A stretch of 64,000 nucleotides of DNA, taken from the NCBI RefSeq assembly GCF_050624435.1, contig NC_134546.1, positions 43,107,501-43,171,500 on the forward strand, in the 5' to 3' direction. Positions 11,235-22,747 of the stretch are shown in pieces (the first letter of the stretch is position 1; every line of letters starts with the position of its first letter). The position numbers and the translations under genes are program-made. The stretch is from Tenrec ecaudatus. Its lineage: Eukaryota; Chordata; Mammalia; Afrosoricida; Tenrecidae. The notes under the pieces are model-generated. The model was not told where the DNA came from and did no database searches. It worked only from the letters and a program-made list of their open reading frames with translations.

Positions 11235-12590
11235 CAGATTATAGGCTTTCCTAGCTACTGATAGTCACAAAATGAGTTTTGAAGTTTTGACTGCCTATTA
11301 TACAAATTATCTGTCCTCTACATGCTGATGTTTCATGCGGTTAAGTACCAATCATTATTTACAATGTCATATTCCCTTTCCTTGTACAGTCCCCACCCAA
11401 TGACCTCCCAGTTACTTTCTACAAAATGAAATCGTGAAAGATATCTTAATTTTAGATGGCAGCTTGTTAACAACCTTTAAAAGAGCAAATATTTGTGCAC
11501 AGAGAAGGTGCCACACAAAGCTAAGATTCCCCTTATTACTGTCCAAAGGAACAATGAAGCTATCATATTTAGCAACTATAACTGTATTTATCTGATGAGC
11601 TGTCACTGATTTGAATATTTGTAAGTCAATCATTCCTTTATTTGTTTAGTAATAACCACCTGATATAACAAAACCAGTAATTAAAGTGAAACACATATCA
11701 ATGGTAAATAGCACCTTTTGCAAGCACTGGAATGACATCTCTCAGCAAACAGTCGACACTATATTTTAGATGATTTTACCATAATAGGTGCACAACTCAG
11801 GCTCGTTAATCTTTTATTTAGCACATTATGGCCCTCCATACTCGTACAACAGCATCTTTCATTGATAGAAATTGGTCTATAGTCTGCTCAAAATAAAATT
11901 ATTTTTTAGATTCCTTTCTTTATAAATCAGCAAATCATGCAGTCTGCCTTGACCCCTGGAGGCTCTCAACTGTGTAACTCTTAGTATTAATGTGCTGAAT
12001 GATCTCTCACAGCTGGTGATAAAATTGATGAGTGTGTTCATCGAGACTACTCGGTGGCACATCCCTGCCAGTAGCATCCTGGACACCTGCCACACCGGCT
12101 TTATTGCTGCCTCTGATTATTGTTAAGATTTGGAGAAAGAAGGTGGGCAATAGCCTAAATACAACAAAAATTGCCAAGATTTACATATTCTTTTTGAATG
12201 ACTGAATGACAGTACACACATGCATGGATACGCGTACAAAGAAGATATAATTTGCCCTCTAGATATACCTCTCTCCATCAGAGAATAGTTGATATGTCTG
12301 ATGTAAAAAGAATTTAGTCAACAGTGGCTCTAGAATGTCTTTAATGGAGTCAGGTAAACTAAGGACATAGACACTGCATTCTCAATGAATAACCAAGAAA
12401 CCTCCCTGGCAGCAAGACCAACCAAAAACCTAGAAAACGCAGTAGGTGTAAGAAATAGGTGTGAAAACAGGTGATAATTTATAAGTCAGGCAAATGTCTT
12501 ATAATGTCAATGCCTTCTAGCTCAGAGAGTTTTTGTTTTTAACAGGTTTTATGTTGAACCAATGAGCAAGCGTTTTAATTTTTCCACAAG
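11235..12590. other. Intronic DNA, nothing recognised
   Basis: No gene, RNA or clear repeat was recognised. The open frame at 11877-12095 (minus, 72 codons) has no known resemblance. Confidence 0.55.
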
Positions 12591-12830
12591 AAGCCCTGGT
12601 GGCAGAGTGGAAACCCTTTGGGTTGGAATCGGCAAGGTTCATAGTACAAGACCACCATCCCCTCCACAAAAGACAGAAGGGCCTTTGACTACAGGAAATG
12701 TGTAAACATTTACAGTCTCAGACACTCCAAGGAGCAGTTCTACCCTCCCAAGAGGGTCACTGTGAGTCGACATCAACTCGATGGCAGTGATCTCATTTCG
12801 GAGGGTTCCTTCCAGGAGTAATGGAAGAGT
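12591..12830 (+). mobile_element. AfroSINE-type SINE, full length
   Basis: It begins AAGCCCTGGTGGCAGAGTGG (tRNA-like head) and continues through AGTCTCAGACACTCC, GGAGCAGTTCTACCCT and GAGGGTCACTGTGAGTCGAC to AACTCGATGGCAGTGA. These are the head, body and tail landmarks of the family in forward order. Confidence 0.85.
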
Positions 12831-12839
12831 CATCAGAGT

Positions 12840-14330
12840 TCACTTCAATTCAATATCTATGCCGGCCTATGCTCCACATCATTTCTTCTTCTACTAGAAC
12901 AAAAATGAAGACCTTTCTTGTATCAGCATCAATATAAACCTATTCTTAGCCCAGTGAAGATAAATATAAATGGAGCACGGGGTGTTTGAGTGGGTGATTT
13001 CTAACTTCCTCTAGTGTTGAATGTAAAACAGTTCAGAGGGTTTGGGTTTACCAATCATAGGTCTACACTTTACTTCCAACTTCTGGCTTTCATGAAAAAG
13101 AGATAGATGACAAATGGTAACAAATGTCAATTATTTTAAGAATTTGCCCCCAAATTTATTGTTTCTTTATGGAATAGCAGTGATATATTACTTGCCAACA
13201 CAATAGGTTTACATGGTATTATTGATTATATTTAATTCAGACCAGAGTTTAATAGACATCTAAACCTCAAACATGTAACATCAATATCAAGGATATATAA
13301 CAAACCAATTGCTTGGAAAACTTCCAAGACAAATATAACTTCTGATGCCCTTTACTTTTCTCTGTGGAGAAACAAACTTGACACTCCAGTATAACAGAAC
13401 GTTTGTAGACAGTCAAATGAAACAGGTTGATTTGGTGTGACTGTATTACCTGTGATGAGATTTAAACCAAGTTGCAAGTATGTGAAAATTCAAATCAAAC
13501 CTAAAATGAATCTTTGGACAAAAGATATTTTCCTCACATGGTTTCTAAATAAGAGAAAAAGATAATGACCCATTGTGAATGGCTTATTTATTTTGGAATT
13601 ATTGAATAAGGCCATGGATAATTTCAACCTTCTCAAGAGTATGCAACTCAACTTTAACAATAGGCTGAGGTCTCAAGTGAGATTTATGAAAGCAGAGCTT
13701 TTCACTGAAAAGCGAGTAGAATCTAGCCTCACACTTTTTTTTCTGCTGATAAAAGAGGAATAAGTTCATAGTTTTCATTTGTTTTCTTCTTCCAGCTACT
13801 TAAATTTATGTGAGTTTAATCTGTTTGTGTGCCCACTTACAAAGGTCACCAAGCAGATATCTTTCTCTGTTGAATTAATTTTTCACACAACGAAACTACA
13901 TAAACATTGAGCTCATTTTTCTTTTAATTTTTGAAATATTAAATACTCCTAATACTTCAGGAAGAAGGGCTCACAGATGCATGCTCTGAAGGGGCTGACC
14001 ATCTCCATATAAGGCACTATATGTTATGATCCACGCTACCAAGTCCAGGGTTGAAAAGAAAAATTAAAAGCGGATCACTCCATAATTAGAATGTAACATC
14101 TGGTATTATTATTGAATCCCAGGAAGTTTTATTCTCCTAGTCATCAACAATGTTTGATAACACTATGGTACGCTAATCAAGTCATAATATACTGGAAGGT
14201 AACGGGTTTATAGTATAGGTAGCCAGCCCCACTGGTTACAGATGAAATCCACGTCCAATTCAGTCTTTCAAGGCTTTAATTGGAGTTTGTAGGTGAGTTG
14301 GAGCAGGTGCATCTGGTTCTGCGTTAGCTT
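12840..14330. other. AT-rich intronic DNA, nothing recognised
   Basis: No SINE landmark or coding exon was recognised in this interval. Confidence 0.55.
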
Positions 14331-14340
14331 TACTTTAGAG

Positions 14341-14533
14341 CAGTGGTTCTCAACCTGTGGGTCACGACCCTTTTGGAGGCCTAACAACTCTTTCACAGGG
14401 GTCGCCCTATTCATAACAGTAGCAAAATGACAGTGATGAAGTAGCAACAAAAGTAATTTGATGGGTGGGGGGTAAGCACCCCATGAGGAACTGTATGAAA
14501 GGGTCGCTGCATTAAAAATGTTGAGAACCAACG
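14341..14533 (+). mobile_element. SPIN-like hAT (Buster-type) MITE, copy 1
   Basis: This 193-bp element begins CAGTGGTTCTCAACCTGTGG and ends GTTGAGAACCAACG, so it has inverted termini. Internal landmarks are GGTCACGACCC, ACAGGGGTCGCCC, ATTCATAACAGTAGCAAAAT, GAAGTAGCAAC and GAACTGTATGAAAGGGTCGC. These match the non-autonomous SPIN family as I know it from mouse and tenrec. It is flanked by a perfect 8-bp duplication, CTTTAGAG at 14333-14340 and 14534-14541, of the nnnTAnnn form typical of Buster-group hAT elements. There is no transposase. An open frame overlapping it is incidental. Confidence 0.92.
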
Positions 14534-14905
14534 CTTTAGAGAAAAAATGGCTTGAAGCCTGTTACATGATTTAAAAAAATAATGCACGCAGCAAGCGATT
14601 TTGATGAATAAATTATTGTGCGTAGAGGCGGTTCAATCCTTTGAAAATGAATGCAAAATTACATAACGTTAAATGGTAAGCAGAATTTGTCCTTATCTGA
14701 GACCTGTTTAACTTGGGTTCTGTCTGGATATTAATTGAGTATGGCTTAAAGGAAACAAGGATATTTTAATATCTAAGGTAAACAACAAAAAAACAATAAA
14801 CTCAAATCCTTGACATTGAGTTAAACTCTATGAGTGGACCCAGACAGCAAATGGAAACAAAATATTAGTCATACTTCTGTAACTATTGGTCAGTAGATAG
14901 AATGT

Positions 14906-14940
14906 TATCTATCTATCAATCTATCTATCTATCTATCTAT
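14906..14940. repeat. (ATCT)n microsatellite
   Basis: This is a run of CTAT/ATCT tetranucleotides with one ATCA interruption. Confidence 0.95.
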
Positions 14941-15689
14941 TTTGAATTCCTGAGATGTATTTTCTTCTTGGAAATAAAAGTTCCACTTTTTGATATGACA
15001 CACCAATATTCTTGGAAGAAGAATATAAGGAAAAGCAATGTTATGTATTCAACATATGTCCAGATGATATAAAAGTAAAAATAAATCTACTTGTTTCTTC
15101 CAAACTTTTCTTATTTCTTTTCAACTTAGGGGAAAGATGCAGAAAGAGTTTTGGAAAAGCTGTCACTATGTTCAGAAAACAATAGGAATCTTCTTTTATA
15201 TATATTTATTAAAAATAAGAAAGTGGCTTATTTAAATAAGACTTGGATATGTACAGACCATAAAATAGACAGCTTAATTCAGCATTGTAAAATTACTCTA
15301 TGTTTTAAAATAGTCAACACCATCACCACATAATTTACCATTAAATATTATGTGTGTGATTGTCATACAAAGAATACAAATAAAGTAATACATAACAGGT
15401 AATGTTCTAAATAAGTGGATTTTAAATATCAGTGACACTTTCCAAGGACTAAGCTTTTGAAAAAGATACAGATGATACACTTAAAATGACCATCCTATAC
15501 ACTATTATTTTTATATCCTTGATATGTGCATAATATATTTTAATGATTTATTTTGAAATCAAAGGACATAATATTTTGTCTTATAGATAGATAGTTATCT
15601 CCTTCAATTTCATCTTGAACTACTCATACAGTGAGAGAGAAATATTTGCCTCTATGGATCAGCATGAATCCACGTGACTCATAGTGTCT

Positions 15690-15850
15690 GTAAACTATAT
15701 ATGACAGGGTATAACTGCCCCTTTGTTTTTCCAAGACTGTGTTTATAGGAGTGGAAAGCCAGTCTTTCTTCTGCACAGCAGCTTGTGGTTTTGAACTGCT
15801 GACCTTGAGGATCACAACTCAATGTGCAATCACTATACCACCAGGAGTGC
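15690..15850 (-). mobile_element. AfroSINE-type SINE
   Basis: Antisense landmarks are CCAAGACTGTGTTTATAGGA, TGGAAAGCCAGTC, GTGGTTTTGAACTGCTGACC and ACTATACCACCAGGAG. They end at the reversed tRNA-like head. Confidence 0.75.
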
Positions 15851-16339
15851 AACTTGGATTCTATTCCAGTCTTCCTTAATGGCTTGTGTATTTATGACTC
15901 AGTAACCCTGCTCCTCTTTCACCAATTGTAACCTTTCTATTAGAATAGTGAATTGAAGGAGAAAATCTCTTATATAAAATGAATGTATTATGTTTAAATT
16001 CAATCCAATGATTTTTAGCTTAAGACTGGCTCACTGTGGTACATCGCCATTAGGAGAAAACACATATTTGTTTGCTTGTTGTTTCCCAGACAGCTAGTTC
16101 AGCTGATCAGAAGGAAATATCTGTATCTCACATGAAGGCCATGAAAGGCACCGTCTTAGAGTAGATATGCTTTCCAAAATAATTACCAAGAATATAATAT
16201 TGTAGACTTATTTTACTGTGGTTTCTCAACAGTAAATTAAAATGTGCATTTTTATGATAGCATTTGCTTTAAAGCTTTAAAAGTCCGTCAATAAATATGA
16301 ACTGCTTGTAGGGAAGCCTGCTTTCATCTGACTAATAAC

Positions 16340-16480
16340 TCACTGCCTTCAAGTCAGTGCTGACTCCGTCTCAGAAACGGTGCCAGGTGGTGATGGTAGA
16401 AAGCCCAGTCTTTGTCCTGCTGAGCAGTTGGTGATTTTGAACTGCCAGCTCTGAGGATTGCAGCCCAACATGCTTTCCTC
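16340..16480 (-). mobile_element. AfroSINE-type SINE
   Basis: CACTGCCTTCAAGTCAGTGC, TGACTCCGTCTCAGAAACGG, GAAAGCCCAGTC and TTTTGAACTGCC are reverse-sense SINE landmarks. The body is shortened. Confidence 0.7.
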
Positions 16481-16589
16481 GGACTGCAGTAAAAATGATA
16501 TAAATCTAACTTTCTACAAAACTGGCAAGTAGAAGTTACTGATCTGATCTTCACACCGTGAGGACAGAGCCTCCAAAACAAATACCCAA

Positions 16590-16690
16590 ACAAACAATAC
16601 TCTCTGCCACCGAGTCCCCTGTGACTCATGGCGACCCTGCATGGGTGTGGGCTTCATAGAATGTAACTCTTTACGGTGGTGGAGGAGGTC
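16590..16690 (-). mobile_element. AfroSINE-type SINE 3' half, reverse
   Basis: TGCCACCGAGTCCCCTGTGA, CTCATGGCGACCCTGC and GAATGTAACTCTTTACGG are the antisense of the SINE 3' half. It is immediately followed by a forward SINE, giving a head-to-head arrangement. Confidence 0.7.
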
Positions 16691-16694
16691 AGGC

Positions 16695-16868
16695 ATGGGG
16701 CTGTTAACCACTAGGTTAGCAGTTCGAAAGCACCTCCCACTGCATGGGAGAAAGACGAGGCTTTTTACTCCAGTCAAGAGTTAGTCTTGCACACCCCAGG
16801 GCATTTGATCCCTGTCCTCCAGTGTTGCTGAGTCAGCACTGACGGGATGGCCGTGAGTTCCGTGGCAT
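16695..16868 (+). mobile_element. AfroSINE-type SINE, forward, 5'-shortened
   Basis: It runs through GGGCTGTTAACCACTAGGTTAGCAGTTCG, GGGAGAAAGACGAGGC, TTTTTACTCCAGTCAAGAG and GTTGCTGAGTCAGCAC to GACGGGATGGCCGTGAG. The order is that of a forward SINE whose first ~20 bases are absent or lost at the junction with the reverse copy. Confidence 0.72.
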
Positions 16869-16869
16869 T

Positions 16870-19430
16870 TTGTTTCAATGGCCTTCCGTTAACCTCTGAC
16901 ATACCACTGGGAGGGCCTCGAGTTGCCTTTCGTGTCTTGAGGACCACACTGGATGATGAACACACACTACCAGAACACAAAGCGGCTTCTCTCACACATC
17001 TAACGAGCAAGGCAGCCTACGAATTGGTTTCATGCATCCTGAAAAGTCTAGGTTCTAAATATGAAGGTGAAATAAAGAAAAATATGAAAATGATCTGTTG
17101 ACTGGCTTTTAAGTTTTATGCACTGTGCAACTTGCCAATACAAGATGGCTTCCAAAAGTTTGTGGAAAAATGGAATTAAAGCTATTGAAATTTTATCATA
17201 CGTGTTTGTAACCGCCCTCATATATGCTTACCTTATTTTACCACAGTGCTCTGAAATAAGTAGATTTTATGTAATCAATGAAGAAACTGATGCTAAAATT
17301 TCATACAATTACTGGAAGATCATATGTAATACACAGAGAACCCGTTTGGAAACTCTAATAATTTTCTATAGCATAGTTATTAAAGCGATGACTCGTCAAA
17401 ATCTCTGTTATAAAAGCCCAGCATTTTGCCTTCAGTCTTCTGTTTCTCACTCGTATCCTAGAAACTGTCAGAGTATTGCCCATAAGGTACTGCCTGATAT
17501 AGTGAAGTTGTCCACCTAGGCTTAGAAAATGAACAAACTGATTCAAACATCTGAAGATCTGTAAAGAAATTATTTTTGCTATTTCCATTTTATAAATTAA
17601 GAAAATGTGACAGAAATAAGTAAAGATATTCAAAACCTATTATCTTGGTGAATGGAATTTGCTGACCATGGAGCTGGAGCTAAGTGCCTTTGGACTGAGG
17701 CTTAAAGTGAAATATCATGTCCTTTGACTATTCCCTGGCAGCTCTGCATTTAAAGAGCTCTGTAGCACTGCCTGAACAGGGCAGAGGCCTGGCCAGGTGG
17801 CTGAGGGTCCGAGAGCCTGCCTCTGAGAGGGCACAGCAGAGACGTAACTGTCCTGATTGAACAAGTGTGGCCTGAGAATTTCTCACCTAAACTGCAACCT
17901 GTTATCTTCCCCCCCAAAAGCTCCATAGTTGTGGGAGAAAAATCTATTTGTTGAAATTCCAGTGTGGATGCGTATTTCATTTTCTCCCTCTTAAAATGAT
18001 CCCCTGGTATGTACTACCTTCAGAGCCATTCCTTCAATATTTCTACCATTCCTTCTCTTTACCCCTAACTATTCAAGCATGTCCCAAGCAAATAATTTAC
18101 GTTCTCTTTGATACTAACGCGGACCCTCTCCACTGACAAGCTGGAAACGGAGAGGATTCTAGTCACTAGCAGCCAAACTGCTGTAATTGTTTAGCTTATG
18201 AGAGAAAGGATGGGATTCTGCAAAACACTAAAATAAATTTTACTTGCATTTCATATTTCCTCTTTTTGCTTCTTTTCCATCTATTTCCATGTGTGTTTTC
18301 TTTCGGCCCTTTCCCAGAATCCCCTGTATTCATCCACTCATCATAACCAAACCTATTCATCCACATCTGCTTTCCCTCACCACGTTTCAATTCCCAAATT
18401 TGATTCTCCTATAATTCCAATAACCACATTCCTTGCTCCCTTCATATAACTTATCTAAAACTTAGGAGAGCCATCTGACCCAATGAGGCCACCACACAGC
18501 CCTGACTGACAGCTTGGTGTCAGGCATCGTCTCTCAGATTCGTTGATGGATGAAGGTGCATTCTGTCTGTGAGCCAAGAGGCAACGTGAGGAAAGTTAAA
18601 ACAATAAGGGACTAAAGTGGAAGCAGCAGGTCATAGATAACTTGCCATCATGATGTGATGAACCACAGTGTGAATGAATTAGTTACCACAGAAGGTCAGA
18701 GAGAGCACAAGGACCAGAGCAAGTACGGCAGGCGTGAGAGAGCGCAAAGGGGTTTTCAAGATCACACACATGAGAACTATCATTTCAGTACCTATTGTAC
18801 TGCAATAATAAGGAAATAATGATGTAACTGTAAAGTGATATTAATCCCCAAGACGATTGAAAATTCCTCTTTCATTACATGAAATTATTGACCACTGCAT
18901 CTACTTTTTTATCATATCATGTAATCCTTGTAGAAATTTTTGTCTTGAAGCATCATTATAGGTATCAGTGAAAATGAAGATTTTTTTTAAATGAAGGGAT
19001 TCTAGGTAACTTTTTCAAATTTTAATTTACTGCTGCTGATGCTATGTATATATAGTGTAGTTTTTCTCCCTCTTCTTTTAAAAACCAAAGAGCCCTTTCT
19101 CTAAAATAGATGTAGACCTTAATGCCAAGCCATAATAAGATGAGTGGTATGCACCAAGTGCTCCGTCACTCACTTCACACAGCCGGAGAGAGCTGGTGCT
19201 CGTCAGCCCCTCTGCTGAGAAACAATTCAGGTGACATCCTAGGTCTTTGGATGCAGTTAAAGAACCTCTTCACGGGAAAGTGGTGATGCTGCTGGGCAGG
19301 AAGGCCATAGGCATCTATTGCACCATCCAGTGGCATTTGGGAAAGAAATTAAATGCTTAGGAGATGTCTCCTTATATGTCTCTCTGAGTTATATCATGTA
19401 GCCAACCGGGTAAAGAAAAAAATAAAACAA
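16870..19430. other. Intronic DNA with chance open frames
   Basis: The open frame of 133 codons at 17118-17519 (plus) is among the longest in the window. It is AT-rich, has no recognised motif and begins in a short inverted-repeat-like stretch (AAAAGTTTGTGGAAAAATGG), so it is not called a gene. No other feature was recognised. Confidence 0.5.
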
Positions 19431-19432
19431 AA

Positions 19433-19605
19433 AAACACACTGCTTTTGAATCAATTCTGACTCTATAGGATAGAACGTTATTGCTGCTTTGGGTTCCTGA
19501 GGCTGTAAAGCGTTATAGGAAGAGAACCCCTCCTCTTTCACCTGCTGAGAGCTGGCGGGTTGGATGCTGACATGGCGGTTAGCAGCATGAAACATAACCA
19601 ACCCA
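19433..19605 (-). mobile_element. AfroSINE-type SINE, diverged
   Basis: CACTGCTTTTGAATCAATTC, TGACTCTATAGGATAGAACG, TTCCTGAGGCTGTAAAGCG and GGCGGTTAGCAGC are reverse-sense landmarks of the family, with scattered changes. Confidence 0.65.
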
Positions 19606-20736
19606 CTATGGACCAGGGTGCCTTCGGACCTAACATGTCTAAGCACATGTTCCAATTAGCCATGCACATTCAAATACGTCATTTTCTGTAGTTCCATCAG
19701 ATTGGTGAGAAATAAAGGGACTCTGTGGACTGTGTAGCTTGTCTCAGTGTAAATGTAGAACAATGAGTGCGTTTTATGTTTTTTCTCTTTCCCAAACCTT
19801 TCCGTACTTTTGGCTGTCCAATGCTGAGAGACAAGGTATCATATCAAAAACCAGCAGCAAGAAATGAAAAGTAATAGAGACAAGCAGATAACAAAATACA
19901 GAGTAACCTACTCTGATAAATTAGAGGTCATACTCTGTTATTAAATATACTAACGAGTTCTTTTGTGTTAGCTGTGTAACATTCGTGATAGACTAATGGT
20001 TTACCACATGCAAAAATAGACAGGGCCACTGATCGACATCGCTAAAAAGAGAGCATTTTTAAAGGGTGAAATGAAGAGCAGCCTCACATTACCTTACAGG
20101 TGGCACCTTGGCATTTTCCCAGATATTAAAATCTTGAGCACTTTCTAAATCAGAATGTCACAACATTTAAGTTTCTCTAACCTAACAAGAATCGAAATAC
20201 ATGTTTTCTAAGGCTTATTTTCATAATTATTGAGTGCTGAAATTAGAGAATTATTTGGCACAACGGGAACTTCTTCCTTTCATATCAACTATGACTTTTT
20301 AGTACATTCTGATTCATATTTTGATTGATCTGCAGAAGAAAAATAAGTGCAGTTGTATATGTTGCCTGTGGTGTCCTGTAAATGGTTATCAAATTGTTCT
20401 TATTCTTCAGAAGAGGAAAAAGTAAGTCTGGTGACTATGGCATCCTAGCCTAATTCTCATGGACTTCAGTTCATCTGCTTTCCTAGCACGAAACTTCCTT
20501 TGGAGGTTCGAAAGCAAGGTGGGCTACAACTATAGGATTATTGCTAACCCCTTCAATTTTAAAGAGGGTAAAGCCTCTTAAATAAAATAACCACTTTCCT
20601 CTTTGGAAACAATTCAAATATCACAGTGAACTTAAAATCTCATAATGAGTTTCTCCCAAGACACGTTTGACTTCTACGCCGGCCATTACCTCTTAGAAGA
20701 ATTCATGTGATCAGAGTCATAAAGAGAAACCCTGCT

Positions 20737-20925
20737 GGTTGAGACAATGGATTCTGATTCTTAGACTCAACTTCTGGCTTCTTCGTTGACTAGCTGGGTA
20801 CCATTGGGGAGGGTGTATAATATCCCTGAACTTCAATTTTCTTACCTATAAAATGGATTTTTGTAAACATAAATGAAATTATGTATGCCAATGCCATAGT
20901 CCAGAGCCTGGAACATAGTAAAACG
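20737..20925 (+). mobile_element. MIR SINE
   Basis: It shows the MIR order: a tRNA-like ATGGATTCTGATTC region, then CTTCTGGCTTC, GACTAGCTGGGTACCATTGG, CTTCAATTTTCTTACCTATA, AAATGGAT and, at the end, CCAGAGCCTGGAACATAGTA. MIR is an ancient mammalian SINE; the divergence seen fits that age. Confidence 0.8.
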
Positions 20926-20929
20926 AAGT

Positions 20930-21092
20930 CACACCAACTACTATAGTGTTGATTCAGACTCATGGCAGCTCTTTGTGCATAATTTTTCAGAAGGAAATCA
21001 TCAGGTCTTTCTTCCAAGGTGCCTCAGCATAAACTTGAACCTCCAACCTGTAGGCTAGCAACCGAGTGCTTAAACATTAACGCCTCACAGGA
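20930..21092 (-). mobile_element. AfroSINE-type SINE, diverged
   Basis: GTGTTGATTCAGACTCATGG, CAGCTCTTTGTGCA, AAACTTGAACCTCCAACCTG and GCTAGCAACCGAGTGCTTAA are the reverse SINE with a lost middle. It directly follows the MIR copy. Confidence 0.6.
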
Positions 21093-21639
21093 ACTCCCGA
21101 GTACATAGTCAGCATCCAGAAAATACTAGCCACTGTGTGTTGGTTGTGTCATGTCTATTATCCGCTATGACACTGCTAATGTTATATATTGAGGAATAGA
21201 TAGTCAGCACAAAGCCTTGCTCACCCACTTAAGCACTGACGGGCCATTGAGGTAAATGGTGGAAAGAGTGACATTTGATTTTTGTTTTTAACTTGGAGGG
21301 ATAAAGGGAATTAGCGGCAGTATCAAGTGACTTCCCTGCATCTATAGTGTATTATCAACATCTTTGCGTTTCCTAACAAGCGATGTACCTTTCTCTCAGA
21401 GGCATATGCATAGGTACTTGTAAGGCAACAGGAACAACTAAAAGGAGGTCATTAACTGGACAAAGACACACAGAAAGAAAATGTCTGCCCCCTGGGAAAA
21501 TGGAATTCAGAGGACAGAAATCTGTTCTGTGTCAGCAGCCTTGTGACAAAGCTGCTCCACAAAGGAGAAAGCTTTAGACAGCAGTGAGACAGGGCAGGTT
21601 TCAAAATGGGGCTTCAGTGCAGTATGAACACTGTACAGC

Positions 21640-22345
21640 CGCGTTGTCACCAGGGGTGGTATCAACTAGTGCAGTAGCTCCTGGTATCACCCTCTCCCCA
21701 TGGACTCCAATTCATGTCAGAGCATACAGAACCCTTTGTAATGGTTTTTAATTCCATTTTAATCATAAAAATATGCACTGAACACAGTTTTGAATTTCAT
21801 AAATGAATATTCTTAGGTAATAGGAAAACTAACAACACAATTGTGTTAACTCTTCCCACAGTGAATTACAGGGTGAGTTATTATTAGCCACTGAATGGAA
21901 ACCTCTCTTGACTTCCCTTTTCCTTTCCTTATTATTCCATGCTGTAAAAAATGTTTTGAGATACGTTTATAAGAACTACTTATTACAATATTGAAGCGAA
22001 AGCACCAAAAATATTTGACAAAATCAATAACTATGCAAACAAGAGCATCGTTAAGAACAAAGCAAGTGCTTGTAGCACATGCAAATCAAACCAAGTCATT
22101 TGAAGCATCCTTGTGAGTGGTCACTTCCGCCCTAACGGGAGTGCATGAAAAGGCTCAAAAAGTACATTTGGCATGAACTTTTAGCCTTGTAGGTACGTGG
22201 ATGCATGTAAACTGGGTTTAGAAAATATATTTTTGTTTTTATCATTAACTGTAGAGATGAAAAATATATAATATATTTCTGCCGAAAGGTTGCCCAGAAA
22301 TTTTATAGCTGATCACTTAGTGTCACCCCCTCTGATAGTATCACC
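21640..22345. other. Interval with weak inverted ends, unclassified
   Basis: The left end CAGGGGTGGTATCAACTAGTG (about 21651) resembles the inverted right end CACTTAGTGTCACCCCCTCTG (about 22315). This could be a decayed hAT-like element of ~0.7 kb. No coding sequence is visible inside, and the pairing may be chance. Confidence 0.25.
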
Positions 22346-22644
22346 CAGTGTGTCCAAAGCCCCTCCTCCCTCCATGGGACCCTCTTCTTCAGAGAAACAC
22401 ACTCCAAATAGAATACTTAGAATCTTCTCTCTGTCCACCCTCCCCACATAATCATTCGACAAAGAAGTGATACCTAAACCACCGACAGAAGCAGAAATTG
22501 TGTGGTCATAAAGTAAGGCAGTTATGTTATCTGTGAAAGGAGGTATGCAGAAGGGATGGCATCGAAGACTGCTTCCAATTTTGGAAAAAAACAAGGATTC
22601 GGCCACCGTGTTGGAGATGGGGTCTGGGGGTTTTCATGACTAAT

Positions 22645-22747
22645 ATACTGTATATACTTGCTGTATATACTTGAGTGTAAACCAACCCGAATATCAGCTG
22701 AGGCACCTAATTTTACCACAAAAGCTGCATTAAAAATGTGCTGAAAG
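22645..22747 (+). mobile_element. Short DNA-element relic with GTATATACTTGAGT end, copy 1
   Basis: GTATATACTTGAGTGTAAAC, CCAACCCGAATATCAGC, TGAGGCACCTAATTTTACC and ACAAAAGCTGCATTAAAAAT recur almost identically at 40222-40335. The other end has been lost or overwritten by the adjacent L1 sequence. Confidence 0.5.

Noticed and set aside
17118..17519. Open frame of 133 codons on the plus strand
   Set aside because: AT-rich composition, no recognised motif, inside a long NRXN1 intron with no splice or promoter context. Length is within chance for 64 kb of AT-rich DNA.
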